From positions 36,799 to 100,798 of the forward strand of contig QULP01000012.1 of the NCBI GenBank assembly GCA_003481745.1: 64,000 nucleotides of DNA, given 5' to 3'. The DNA is from Firmicutes bacterium OM04-13BH (GTDB lineage Bacteria; Bacillota; Clostridia; Lachnospirales; Lachnospiraceae). The position numbers and the translations under genes were made by a program. Shown here piece by piece: positions 50,693 through 59,351 of this stretch (its first letter is position 1; each line of letters starts with the position of its first letter). The notes beneath the pieces are model-generated. The model saw only the letters and a list, made by a program, of their open reading frames with translations. It was not told the DNA's origin and searched no databases.

Positions 50693-51990
50693 GCAGAAAA
50701 AATACCATCTTTATAGGTAAAGTCACAGGCACCGCCGTTTTTATCGGTAATGTGGCGGACGGATTCGATTCCTATGCCGTTTCCGGAGCGCTTGGAGGAT
50801 TGGAAAATATTGTTTTTTTGCTGTATTTTGCCATCGAAGGTATTCTCCACATGAATCAGAAGCAGATGATTATGGTGAGGATAAACTTCCACATTAATCT
50901 TTCTGCGGGCGTGCTCTGTTTTCACACTTGCCTGGATGGCATTTTCCAGCAGATTGGAAAATACAAGGCACAGATTAATCTCATCTATGGAAAGATCAGC
51001 AGGCAGGGAAACCAGTGCATGAAAAGGAATGTTTTCTCTTTTGGCAAGGGTGGAATAATATCCGAAAACACTGTCAACAGCCTGATTTTCACAGAAATGG
51101 AGGTTATAGTCAGAGATTTTTCCGGTTGCAGCAAAGAGATATTTTTTGACCTTTTCCATGTCACCCTGCTCTGCCAGAGAGGACAGTTGAACAAAATGAT
51201 GGCGGATATCGTGACGCGCCTGTCTTGCCTCTTCAATGGCCATGCAGAGATTCTCGTATCTTTCCTGCTGAAGGGAAAGAAAATGGTTCTCCTGCTGAAG
51301 TCGGGCATTTCTGTTCAGGCTAGCTGCCATCATAAGAAATATGACATAAAACAGGAGCAGGATTATGAGCAGTACAAGACTTAAAACAATATAACACTGC
51401 AGGACCCGCCCAGTATATAAAGTGCCGCGGTATTTAGGAATCATAAAAAGATTCACTCCGATGAAGATTACCGGAAGAATCCAGAATACATACCAGGTCT
51501 GGGCAAAGTTTTCGTCTGCGATCATTGTTTGAACATAGTGGCGGACAGGATACCATGCTGCCAGAACAAACAGCAGGCAGATGACGTTATAGAAAATTCC
51601 GGCACCGGTACGAAACCACAGCTTATTTTCTGTAATAGGCAGGTCAGCAGTTATAAGTGCATTGACTGCCCGAGAAAGACTGTTGATACATGCAAAAACT
51701 GCAAAGACTGCCAGAAAAATACTGGCGGATTTCCAGACAGAGATTTTTAATGTTTTATGATAAATAAGCATAATAACAGGCAGCAGAGGAAACAGGATCC
51801 GTCTGGTGGGAAGGTGGAGGGCACAGCAAACTGCTCCCCCGAAAATACAGATTCCCAGAAGAAGAGGAAGAAGCCACGCTGTCAGCTTAAGCGGTGTCTG
51901 TCTCAGATAGCTTTTTACAGGCAGATATGCTAGCAGTACGCCGGGAATGATTACGGAAAGTTCAAGTACAGGTTGAAGTATGTCAGTCAT
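50671..51990 (-). CDS. GHKL sensor histidine kinase (AgrC/VirS type)
   Basis: A 439-aa sensor with about six N-terminal membrane helices, a coiled-coil linker and a GHKL ATPase domain. The phosphorylated His is in ARHDIRHHFVQLS, the N box is in LVFSNLLENAIQAS, and GNGIGIESVRHI is the G box. Kinases of this type often sense peptides. The start at 51990 follows GGAGG and lies 1 bp after the regulator stop; the longer frame into the regulator gene is not supported. It should phosphorylate the LytTR regulator encoded just upstream. Confidence 0.9.
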   Translation of the reverse strand: MTDILQPVLELSVIIPGVLLAYLPVKSYLRQTPLKLTAWLLPLLLGICIFGGAVCCALHLPTRRILFPLLPVIMLIYHKTLKISVWKSASIFLAVFAVFACINSLSRAVNALITADLPITENKLWFRTGAGIFYNVICLLFVLAAWYPVRHYVQTMIADENFAQTWYVFWILPVIFIGVNLFMIPKYRGTLYTGRVLQCYIVLSLVLLIILLLFYVIFLMMAASLNRNARLQQENHFLSLQQERYENLCMAIEEARQARHDIRHHFVQLSSLAEQGDMEKVKKYLFAATGKISDYNLHFCENQAVDSVFGYYSTLAKRENIPFHALVSLPADLSIDEINLCLVFSNLLENAIQASVKTEHARRKINVEVYPHHNHLLLIHVENTFDGKIQQKNNIFQSSKRSGNGIGIESVRHITDKNGGACDFTYKDGIFSAKIMLRV

Positions 51991-51991
51991 T

Positions 51992-52708
51992 TCAGAACCT
52001 CCTTTGGAACAGAAATTCCATAAATGTCTGTCTGGCATTTTTGAGCAGCTTCCGGCTGACCGGGACATTGTTTCCATTATCAAGGCGAAAACCTGAGTCG
52101 TCAAAATCAACGGCATGCTCCAGATTGATTACAACGCCTCGGTTACACTGATAGAAACGTGAATCCATTTTCAGGGAGGTTATGAAGGAATCAAAGGACT
52201 GGCGGGTGATCAGTTCCCTTTCACCGGCAGTGTGGATGTGAATCATGTGAGAAAAATGTTCAGCATAGATTATTTTCTGGAAGGGAATCTGAATATTACT
52301 GCCGTTTACCTTTACATCTATGTATTTCCCAGAATCCGGGATGCGAGAAAGGATTTCATCTGCCAGTGCGGAAATATCATTTTCACTGTAGGGCTTTACA
52401 AGATAGTGCAGAGCTCGAACCTGAAATCCCTCTAGAGCATGGTCAGTTGAACTTGTTGTAAAGATCAGCAGACAGTTAGTGTCTGATCTGCGAAGTTCTT
52501 TTGCTGTATCAATTCCATTGGATCCATTCATATAAATATCCAGAAACACTACAGTGAAAGGGCATTCTTTCGCTGTAGTGAGGAAAGTTTCTCCATTTTC
52601 ATATTCAAATATATCTGTATGGACATTGCGTCTGGAAAACTGAGATTCCAGTCTGTTTCGTAGCAGTGTCCGTTCGTCTGAAATATCATCAACGATTGCA
52701 ATTTTCAT
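51992..52708 (-). CDS. LytTR-family response regulator
   Basis: A 238-aa regulator. The receiver domain has the acidic pair in VDDISDE, the phospho-acceptor Asp in VVFLDIYMNG and Lys in YLVKPY. The C-terminal LytTR DNA-binding domain (about 135-238) contains YAEHFSHMIHIHT and RFYQCNRGVVINLEHAVDF. It is the partner of the GHKL kinase downstream. A pair of CAATTCGTGCCA repeats upstream of the divergent operon is a likely target (inference). Confidence 0.94.
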   Translation of the reverse strand: MKIAIVDDISDERTLLRNRLESQFSRRNVHTDIFEYENGETFLTTAKECPFTVVFLDIYMNGSNGIDTAKELRRSDTNCLLIFTTSSTDHALEGFQVRALHYLVKPYSENDISALADEILSRIPDSGKYIDVKVNGSNIQIPFQKIIYAEHFSHMIHIHTAGERELITRQSFDSFITSLKMDSRFYQCNRGVVINLEHAVDFDDSGFRLDNGNNVPVSRKLLKNARQTFMEFLFQRRF

Positions 52709-52876
52709 AGTAGCTCTTCCTTATATATATTTATGAAATGATGTGAGTGTCAAAAGTAAATTCCGCTTGCTGAGACTTTTTCATCTGCGCAATCTATAGC
52801 CGCAGACAGGCAAGTGGTGTAGTTATTTCGAAAACGCTCTGGTAACAGTATAGCACAAAACAATACCACGGAGTTG

Positions 52877-52908
52877 CAATTCGTGCCATTTTCTGTCAAT
52901 TCGTGCCA
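52877..52908 (+). promoter_or_regulatory. Direct-repeat activator site, candidate LytTR target
   Basis: CAATTCGTGCCA occurs identically at 52877-52888 and 52897-52908, 20 bp apart, about two helical turns. The second repeat ends 6 bp before the -35 of the divergent promoter. That is the usual layout for LytTR-type activators. Confidence 0.65.
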
Positions 52909-52914
52909 GAATTG

Positions 52915-52942
52915 TTGAAATAATTTCTGGCTTTCTTATAAT
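52915..52942 (+). promoter_or_regulatory. Promoter of the pseudo-receiver/diguanylate cyclase operon
   Basis: TTGAAA (52915-52920), 16 bp, TATAAT (52937-52942), about 45 bp before the GTG start. Confidence 0.7.
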
Positions 52943-52987
52943 GAGAATAACAAATGAAAGTACATGAAATAGAAAGGGAGGGGTATT

Positions 52988-53362
52988 GTGTATTGTATTG
53001 CCATATTGACCGACCAGGAACAGGAAGGACAAAACAGTGCGGAATATATCAGGAATTACTGTACAGAGAAGCATGTCTTTCCGTTGATTGAAATTTATCA
53101 GAATCAGGAACAATTTTTTGCACGGACATTGAAAACAGTACCGACAGTGGTGTTTCTCGCATTACCGGGAGTGTCCGGCCTGAATGCAGCAGAACACCTT
53201 CGTTCCCTGTATCCGAAATGTGGAATCATCTGGTGCAGTGACCTTGATTTTTCGCTTCATGCGTTCAGGCTTCGGATAGAATATTTTTTTATGAAACCTG
53301 TGGAAGAGCAGAAAATAAAAGAAGGTCTTTCCGTCTGGTTTGAATGTAAAAAAGTAAGATAA
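52988..53362 (+). CDS. Stand-alone pseudo-receiver domain protein
   Basis: A 124-aa protein with a receiver fold and no output domain. Aligned by eye with the neighbouring LytTR regulator, TVVFLDIYMNGSNGIDTAKELR corresponds to VVFLALPGVSGLNAAEHLR, so the phospho-acceptor Asp is Ala. The acidic pocket is reduced to one Asp (TDQ), while the Lys in FFMKPV is kept. It probably cannot be phosphorylated and may act by binding. The start is GTG at 52988 after GGGAGGGG. The diguanylate cyclase follows 25 bp later. Confidence 0.8.
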   Translation: MYCIAILTDQEQEGQNSAEYIRNYCTEKHVFPLIEIYQNQEQFFARTLKTVPTVVFLALPGVSGLNAAEHLRSLYPKCGIIWCSDLDFSLHAFRLRIEYFFMKPVEEQKIKEGLSVWFECKKVR

Positions 53363-53387
53363 GAAAGACATTCAGGAGGAAAATAAC

Positions 53388-54842
53388 ATGAAGACAATCA
53401 TAAAGTATGAACTGGTCATAAATGAAGCACTTAGATCTGCACTCAATTACCACACACCTGACGAGCAGATTAATGAATTTATCCGCTTTTTCGGCAGACA
53501 TATCGGTTCTGACAGAATATATATTTTTGAGGATTGTAAAGAAAGGCACGGCACAGACAATACGTATGAATGGTGCGCGGAAGGAGTAATTCCTGAGATA
53601 GACAGATTGCAGAATGTCGATATGGATGTGATAAAATGGTGGTATGATACGTTTTCCAAGGGCGAAAGTATCAGTATCACTGATATAGAAGATATCAAAG
53701 AAGAACATCGCGCATCGTATGATATGTTAAAAGCGCAGAATGTGAGAAATGTGGTGGTATGCCCTTTGCGTTATAAAGATGAGATAAGTGGCTTTTTTGG
53801 TGTGGATAATCCTCCAAAGAGTGATTACAGGGGGCTTACTACTTTTTTGGATATGATAGGAACGCTTCTTATTTCATTTCTGAAATTGCGTAATTCATTT
53901 ATAAAGTCAAATAAAGAGGCAAAACTCAGCAGTTATTCATCCCTCTCGAAAATCTATACATCTATGTATTGGGTTGATGTGCAGACCAAAAGATATCATA
54001 TTGTAAAAATGACAGATCAGGTTCTGGAATGTTTGGGAAAAGATTTCAAAAAAATGGGAGAATATAAAGTCAGGGATGATTTTTGCGGATATATCAATGA
54101 TATTGCTGAGAAAACATGTATAGAATCACAACTTCAGGAATCACTGGAGTTTCTAGATATCAGTACGATGGAAGAACGGCTTCTTGGGGAAAACAGCATA
54201 ACACATGAATTTATAGATAAAATATCAGGTTGGTGCCGAAGCAGATTTATTCCTGTAGACTACGATGAAAATGGAAGACTTCTGCATGTGCTTTTCTGTA
54301 TTGAGTGTATAGAAGAAGAAAAAAAGCGTGAGAACAGGCTGATTTATCTGGCGCGGACAGATCTTATGACAGGATTATATAATCGTGGAAGCGGAGAAAA
54401 AAGGATTATTGAACTTTTAAAGGAAAAAACGGGAGGATTGTTTTGCCTGATCGATTGTGACAAATTTAAATCCATCAATGACACTTACGGGCATTCTGTA
54501 GGGGATAAGGTGATTATAGCTGTTGCGGAGAAGTTACGGAAAACATGTCGTGACAGTGATGTGGTTTTGCGGCTTGGAGGTGATGAGTTCGCAATATTTA
54601 TGCCGAAAATGTTGGAGCGAACAGTAGCTGAGAAATTTTTTGAACGACTTTTTGAAAATATCCGACAGATTGATGTCATAGAGATGCCGGGAAAGAGTAT
54701 AGAAATAAGTCTTGGTGCGTGTTTTTATAATGGATATGAAGAGACTTCTTTTGAACAGCTATACAGAAAGGCTGACGGGGCAATGTATCAGAGCAAAAAG
54801 CAGAAAGGCTACAGTGTTGTAATTTATGGGGAGGGGATGTAA
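53388..54842 (+). CDS. GAF-GGDEF diguanylate cyclase
   Basis: A 484-aa cytoplasmic enzyme predicted to make cyclic di-GMP from two GTP. An N-terminal GAF domain (about 10-170, IYIFEDCKE, NVVVCPLRYKDEISGFFGVDN) is followed by a PAS-like segment (about 190-300). The GGDEF domain (about 315-480) has DLMTGLYNRG, the active LGGDEFAIF motif, and an RxxD inhibition site five residues before it (RDSD). Catalytic residues are complete. There is no membrane segment, so it senses a cytoplasmic signal. RBS AGGAGGAAAA. It is co-transcribed with the pseudo-receiver, which may regulate it. Confidence 0.93.
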   Translation: MKTIIKYELVINEALRSALNYHTPDEQINEFIRFFGRHIGSDRIYIFEDCKERHGTDNTYEWCAEGVIPEIDRLQNVDMDVIKWWYDTFSKGESISITDIEDIKEEHRASYDMLKAQNVRNVVVCPLRYKDEISGFFGVDNPPKSDYRGLTTFLDMIGTLLISFLKLRNSFIKSNKEAKLSSYSSLSKIYTSMYWVDVQTKRYHIVKMTDQVLECLGKDFKKMGEYKVRDDFCGYINDIAEKTCIESQLQESLEFLDISTMEERLLGENSITHEFIDKISGWCRSRFIPVDYDENGRLLHVLFCIECIEEEKKRENRLIYLARTDLMTGLYNRGSGEKRIIELLKEKTGGLFCLIDCDKFKSINDTYGHSVGDKVIIAVAEKLRKTCRDSDVVLRLGGDEFAIFMPKMLERTVAEKFFERLFENIRQIDVIEMPGKSIEISLGACFYNGYEETSFEQLYRKADGAMYQSKKQKGYSVVIYGEGM

Positions 54843-54905
54843 GAAAATTCTGGAAGATTCCCGGTTATAAGCTGCGTAGCGAAACGGAAAAAAGAGGATG
54901 GGAGC

Positions 54906-55022
54906 ATGGCACAGATTTTTCGTGTAGAGAGAACAAAGAATTTTACGGTAATGAGTAATCACCATTTCAAGAACAAGAATCTGACATTGAAAGCGAAAGG
55001 TCTATGTCACGCCGCTGTATGA
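54906..55022 (+). pseudogene. 5' stub of a plasmid/ICE replication initiator (RepA-like)
   Basis: An ATG at 54906 begins MAQIFRVERTKNFTVMSNHHF and continues KNKNLTLKAKGL. This is the N-terminus of helix-turn-helix replication initiator proteins of Clostridia plasmids and integrative elements (from memory). After 33 residues the match stops and the frame ends at 55020-55022. The rest, normally about 250 residues, is gone. The break falls at about 55003, where the DUF3990 fragment begins in another frame. Confidence 0.65.
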
Positions 55023-55386
55023 ACAGGCAGCGAAGTGGTGTGGCAAATTTAAACGCCGAGGGAAAGATGGTATTATTTCCCAGTATGAATACGATGAAGG
55101 TAGAGAAGCCGAACTGAAAACACTGAAATTTGATTCCTATTCCGAGGAGTGGTTGGATTTTATTTTGAATTGCCGCAGTGGAAAAGATTCGACAGATTAT
55201 GACCTTGTAGTGGGCGGTGTTGTCAATAATAAGGTGTTCAATACAGTGGAGCTGTTCTTTGACGGACTGATTGATAAGATAGAAGCGATCAACCGTTTGC
55301 GTTACGAAAAACCAAACCTGCAAATTTGTTTTCGTACAGAGAAATCATTGTCTTTGTTGTATTTTGAAGGGAGTGAAACACTATGA
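55003..55386 (+). pseudogene. 5'-truncated DUF3990 gene (ADP-ribosyltransferase-like fold family)
   Basis: An open frame with no start encodes TPLYEQAAKWCGKFKRRGKDG, then YDLVVGGVVNNKVFNTVELF, and ends in RTEKSLSLLYFEGSETL. This is the C-terminal two thirds of DUF3990, a family with an ART-like fold often paired with DUF3791. The N-terminal part with the catalytic arm is missing, replaced by the replication initiator stub. The stop overlaps the DUF3791 ATG (ATGA), so the original pair organisation is kept. Confidence 0.7.
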
Positions 55387-55610
55387 CAGCAAATCCGATT
55401 TTGCTCCAGAAAAAATATAGCCGTGTTATCGAATGCTTTGCTAAACAGCAGGGACTTTCATTGGATGCGGCGTTGGATTTCCTTTATCATTCTCAGGTTT
55501 ATCAGCTGATTCGTGACGGTGTTTCTGATATGCATTGTATGAGCGATGAGTATCTGGCAGAGGAATTAAGACAGGAATATATAGAGAAGGCTCTTGGAAA
55601 TTACCAATAA
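55383..55610 (+). CDS. DUF3791 protein, partner of the truncated DUF3990
   Basis: A 75-aa protein, full length for DUF3791: MTANPILLQKKYSRVIECFAKQQGLSLDAALDFLYHS with VYQLIRDGVSDMHCMSDEYLAEELRQEY. Family function is not established; regular pairing with DUF3990 suggests a toxin-antitoxin-like or accessory role (inference). Because its partner here is broken, it may be an orphan antitoxin-like gene. RBS AGGGAG precedes the ATG. Confidence 0.8.
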   Translation: MTANPILLQKKYSRVIECFAKQQGLSLDAALDFLYHSQVYQLIRDGVSDMHCMSDEYLAEELRQEYIEKALGNYQ

Positions 55611-56119
55611 CTGAAACGATAGAGCGTATGAATACTTATCGAGATTAGGTTGATACCAATAACGCCATGATTGACACCAATGGCACCAAAAATGGCGTTA
55701 TTGGCATTAATTGTGGTGCAAATGATGGCACTAATGGTGCTGAAGTGCCGCTTAATAAGGAACAGGTGCAGATAGAAAAATTGTTGCAAACCCGTAAAAT
55801 CAAGGTTTGCAAAAAAAATATTAAAAAATTAGCACTCACCTCTTGTTATTGTGACGTTGGTTTTGTCTAGTTTCATATAGTCTCGTAACGCCCTAGTTAC
55901 AAGGGTTTCACGTATTTTGAAAATTTGTAGCTGTTCATCAAAAATCGTCATTTTTCAGAAATTTGGGGTCAAAATTGGCGTCAGATAGCACACCAGAGAG
56001 AAAAATTAAATATTTTATAGACTATGGAACGTACACTTTTGGCGTTCCTTTTCTATTTCCAGTCGTTCAGAAATGGACGACTTTTTTCATACCCAAAATC
56101 GAAAGGAGAAAGAAGAAAT
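55611..56119 (+). other. Gene-poor junction holding the probable left end of the ICE
   Basis: No convincing gene lies here. 55620-55800 encodes low-complexity Asn/Asp/Thr-Gly text (NGTKNG, NDGTNGAEVPLNKEQ) like the linker of decayed ATP-binding or helix-turn-helix proteins, and breaks off. From about 55840 to 56100 the DNA changes character. There is a small inverted repeat CCCT/AGGG at 55891-55905 inside TAACGCCCTAGTTACAAGGG, which may be an integrase arm site. The exact ICE end is not determinable from one copy. Confidence 0.4.
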
Positions 56120-59100
56120 ATGAATAAGCTAGTAAAGCGATTGCTGACAGGAACGCTTGCTTTTGCAACCATTCTCACGGCATTACCAGTGACGGCGGTT
56201 CATGCTTCCGGCAATCAATATTGGACAGAATCAGCAGAACGTGTCGGCTACATTGAACACGTTATGAATGACGGTTCTATCAAATCTACATTCAATGAGG
56301 GACACATGAAAGTTGAGGGCGAAACTGCCTACTGTGTGGACATCAATACCAGTTTTAAGAATGGATATAAAACACGTTCTGACGCAAGCACCCGTATGAG
56401 TAGCGATCAAATTGCGGACGTTGCTCTTTCCTTAGAGTACGTCAAGCAATATACCGCTTCTCATACGAACTTGAATTACAAACAGGGATACTTGCTGGAA
56501 CAGTGTGTTGTCTGGCAGAGATTGAGTGAACAGCTCGGCTGGCAGTGCGATAACGTCAGAGCTTCCTATAATGAAATTTCACAGGCGGTACAGAATGAAG
56601 TGTACGCTGGTGCGAAAGCATTTGTGAAAGCAAACAAGGGACGTTATGAATGTGGCGGTTACATTTATACTGGCGAAGGACAGGACATCGGACAGTTCTG
56701 GGCGAAGTTAAATGTGGGAAATGCAAAGGTCAAAAAGACTTCTTCCAATCCCACGGTCACAGATGGAAATGCCAACTATTCCTTTGAGGGTGCGACATTT
56801 GGTGTCTATTCTGATAAGGGCTGTAACAGCCAGCTTGCCACACTTACTGCCGATGGAAACGGCGATACCAAAGAAGTTGAGGTAAAAGCCGGAACAGTTT
56901 ACATCAAAGAACTTTCTGCTCCAAAGGGTTACAAGCTGGATTCTACTGTCCATGCCTTAAATGTGGAAGTTGGAAAAACAGCGACATTAACTGTTGCTGA
57001 CACTCCAAAGGTCACAGAGACTTTGATTGATTTATTCAAAATTGACATGGAAACAGGAAAATCCACTCCACAGGGAAATGCTTCTTTAGAAGGTGCAGAG
57101 TTCACATGGAGCTATTATGACGGTTACTACAATGCAGACAATCTTTCTGCAAAGGCTACCCGTACATGGACAACCAAAACCGTTGCCGAAAAAGACAGTG
57201 ACGGAACTATCCATTATGTATCCAGACTTGCCGACAGCTACAAAGTATCCGGCGACAGCTTCTATACACAGGACGGTAAGAATGTACTGCCACTTGGTAC
57301 ACTCACTGTCACAGAAACAAAAGCACCAAACGGCTACTTATTAGATGGTGCATATATGCAGACTGACGGAAGTTCCGAACAGATTAAGGGAACATACCTT
57401 ACACAGATTTCCGAAGATGGCGAACTTGCCGTACTTTCTGGAAGCAACCAGTATTCCGTATCTGACAAGGTTATCCGTGGCGGTGTGAAAATCCAGAAAC
57501 GTGACCTTGAAACAAAGGATACCAAAGCACAGGGAAGTGCGACCTTACAGTACACAGAATTTAATATCATTTCCTTAAATGACAGTCCTGTACTGGTTGA
57601 GGGAAAATTATACAGCAAGAATGAAACGGTAAAGAAGATTCAGACAGGCATTGACGGAATTGCTTCTACTTCTGCTGACCTGCTCCCTTACGGAAATTAC
57701 AGATTAGAAGAAAGCAAAGCACCAGAGGGCTACTTGACAGATGGTGCAAAGGCAATCGACTTTTCTATCACGGAAGATGGAAAAATCGTGGACTTGACCG
57801 ACAAATCCCATTCTGTCTACAACCAGATTAAACGTGGCGATATTGAGGGTGTAAAAATCGGTGCAGGTACACACAAACGTCTTGCAGGTGTTCCATTCAG
57901 AATTACAAGCAAGACAACGGGAGAATCCCATATTGTAGTTACTGACAACAACGGTCAGTTCTCCACTGCTTCAAGCTGGGCTTCCCATAAGGTCAATACT
58001 AATGCCGGAAAATCCAGTGAGGACGGTGTATGGTTTGGGACATCTGAACCCGACGACAGCAAAGGTGCATTACTCTATGATACCTATGTGATTGAGGAAT
58101 TAAAGTGTGATTCCAACGCCGGATTTAAGCTGATTCCAGCTTTTGAGGTAGTCGTATCCAGAAATAAAGTGACCGTAGATTTAGGGACACTGACCGATGA
58201 ATACGAAAAAGAAATCACAATCCATACCACAGCTACCGACAAGAAAACAGGCGAAAAAATGATTGTTGCCGGAAAAGACATCAAGATCGTGGACAAAGTC
58301 ACACTTGATGGCTTGGAAGTTGGAACAAAATATAAACTTTCCGGCTGGCAGATGTTAAAGGAAGAAAACGTCGAACTTCTGATTGACGGGAAACGTGTAG
58401 ACAATGATTACACATTCACTGCTGACAGCGAAAAAATGACGGTTGAGATTACTTACAGTTTTGATGGTTCAGCTCTTGGCGGTAAGAACCTTGTTACATT
58501 TGAGGAATTGTACGATATGAGCAATCCGAAAGAGCCTGTCAAGGTTGCCGAACATAAAGACATCAACGATGATGGACAGACGGTTCTTATCACGGAACGT
58601 ATCATCAAAATCCATACGACTGCTACGGACAAGAACGGCAAGAAAGAAATCGAAGCCGGAAAAGATGTAACGATTGTGGATAAAGTCACATTAGATGGTC
58701 TGGAAGTTGGAACAAAATACAAACTTTCCGGCTGGCAGATGTTAAAAGAGGAAAATGCAGAACTTCTGATTGATGGAAAGAAAGTATCCAATGATTATGA
58801 GTTCACAGCCGACAGTGAAAAAATGACGGTTGAGATTGCGTTTACCTTTGATGGTTCTTCACTTGGTGGTAAAAACCTTGTTACCTTTGAGGAATTATAC
58901 GATATGACCAATCCAGACGAACCAAAGAAAGTGACGGAACATAAGGACATCACAGACGATGGACAGACCGTGACAATCAAGGAAGTGCCGGAAGTCCCAG
59001 ACACACCAAAGGATACCGACACGCCGGATACAGCATCTACGGTTACTAAGACAAGTGACAGTCCAAAAACAGGCGACAATACCAATATCTATGCTTATCT

Positions 59101-59173
59101 TGCCATGCTCGGTCTTTCCTGCGTAGGGCTTGGCGGTATGCTTTACTTCAAACGCCGTAGAAAAAAATCGTAA
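56120..59173 (+). CDS. ICE-borne surface-anchored adhesin with thioester-like, SpaA/CnaB and VaFE repeat domains
   Basis: A 1017-aa secreted, wall-anchored protein. After a signal peptide (KRLLTGTLAFATILTALPVTAVHA) comes a thioester-domain-like region (AYCVDINTSFKNGY, and LLEQCVVWQRL). Then come several SpaA/CnaB-type domains with KAPxGY motifs (SAPKGYKL, KAPNGYLL, KAPEGYLT) and two VaFE repeats with LVTFEELYD. The C-terminus has the sortase signal SPKTGD, a membrane helix and RRRKKS. CnaB and VaFE domains form isopeptide bonds; the thioester domain can bind host or cell surfaces covalently. ATG 56120 follows AAAGGAG. It may help mating-pair adhesion or host attachment. Confidence 0.92.
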   Translation: MNKLVKRLLTGTLAFATILTALPVTAVHASGNQYWTESAERVGYIEHVMNDGSIKSTFNEGHMKVEGETAYCVDINTSFKNGYKTRSDASTRMSSDQIADVALSLEYVKQYTASHTNLNYKQGYLLEQCVVWQRLSEQLGWQCDNVRASYNEISQAVQNEVYAGAKAFVKANKGRYECGGYIYTGEGQDIGQFWAKLNVGNAKVKKTSSNPTVTDGNANYSFEGATFGVYSDKGCNSQLATLTADGNGDTKEVEVKAGTVYIKELSAPKGYKLDSTVHALNVEVGKTATLTVADTPKVTETLIDLFKIDMETGKSTPQGNASLEGAEFTWSYYDGYYNADNLSAKATRTWTTKTVAEKDSDGTIHYVSRLADSYKVSGDSFYTQDGKNVLPLGTLTVTETKAPNGYLLDGAYMQTDGSSEQIKGTYLTQISEDGELAVLSGSNQYSVSDKVIRGGVKIQKRDLETKDTKAQGSATLQYTEFNIISLNDSPVLVEGKLYSKNETVKKIQTGIDGIASTSADLLPYGNYRLEESKAPEGYLTDGAKAIDFSITEDGKIVDLTDKSHSVYNQIKRGDIEGVKIGAGTHKRLAGVPFRITSKTTGESHIVVTDNNGQFSTASSWASHKVNTNAGKSSEDGVWFGTSEPDDSKGALLYDTYVIEELKCDSNAGFKLIPAFEVVVSRNKVTVDLGTLTDEYEKEITIHTTATDKKTGEKMIVAGKDIKIVDKVTLDGLEVGTKYKLSGWQMLKEENVELLIDGKRVDNDYTFTADSEKMTVEITYSFDGSALGGKNLVTFEELYDMSNPKEPVKVAEHKDINDDGQTVLITERIIKIHTTATDKNGKKEIEAGKDVTIVDKVTLDGLEVGTKYKLSGWQMLKEENAELLIDGKKVSNDYEFTADSEKMTVEIAFTFDGSSLGGKNLVTFEELYDMTNPDEPKKVTEHKDITDDGQTVTIKEVPEVPDTPKDTDTPDTASTVTKTSDSPKTGDNTNIYAYLAMLGLSCVGLGGMLYFKRRRKKS
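58211..58984 (+). repeat. Two tandem VaFE repeats of about 390 bp
   Basis: Units start at about 58211 and 58601, with long shared stretches such as GCAGATGTTAAA and GGTAAGAACCTTGTTACATTTGA/GGTAAAAACCTTGTTACC. Both encode IHTTATDK through KxVTEHKDI. They differ mainly at third codon positions, so they are an older duplication kept by selection and a likely site of copy number change. Confidence 0.9.
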
Positions 59174-59190
59174 GGCAGTAACGTAGCGGT

Positions 59191-59221
59191 TGGTGGAACG
59201 TTCAAGGTCGCCACCCTTTTT
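59191..59221 (+). terminator. Terminator after the adhesin gene
   Basis: GGTGG at about 59191 pairs with CCACC at 59211-59215 with weaker pairing inside (GTTC/GGTC), followed by CTTTTT. Moderate stem, good T-tract. Confidence 0.6.
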
Positions 59222-59224
59222 GCA

Positions 59225-59268
59225 ACTTCACGCTCCCGTGAAGCACTTGGTTTACGGGAGCGTGAAGT
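59225..59268 (+). repeat. Perfect 15-bp inverted repeat upstream of orf23
   Basis: ACTTCACGCTCCCGT (59225-59239) and its exact complement (59254-59268) flank a 14-nt loop. There is no T-tract, so it is not a simple terminator. A second hairpin, GTGGGG/CCCCAC, follows at about 59280-59300. They lie ahead of the ICE replication/transfer genes. Confidence 0.8.
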
Positions 59269-59351
59269 CTACTAGGGGCGTGGGGGGTGTAGCTCCCCAC
59301 AACGTACAGCAGGAAAGAAACTAAAACAGAAAGAAAAGAGGTCAATTATTT

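Noticed and set aside
55667..55870. 67-aa frame rich in Asn/Gly/Thr before the ICE
   Set aside because: Low-complexity text with a broken end and no ribosome site; treated as remnant DNA.
56024..56119. N-terminal extension of the adhesin from 56024
   Set aside because: The added residues precede a normal signal peptide, and AAAGGAG stands just before ATG 56120.
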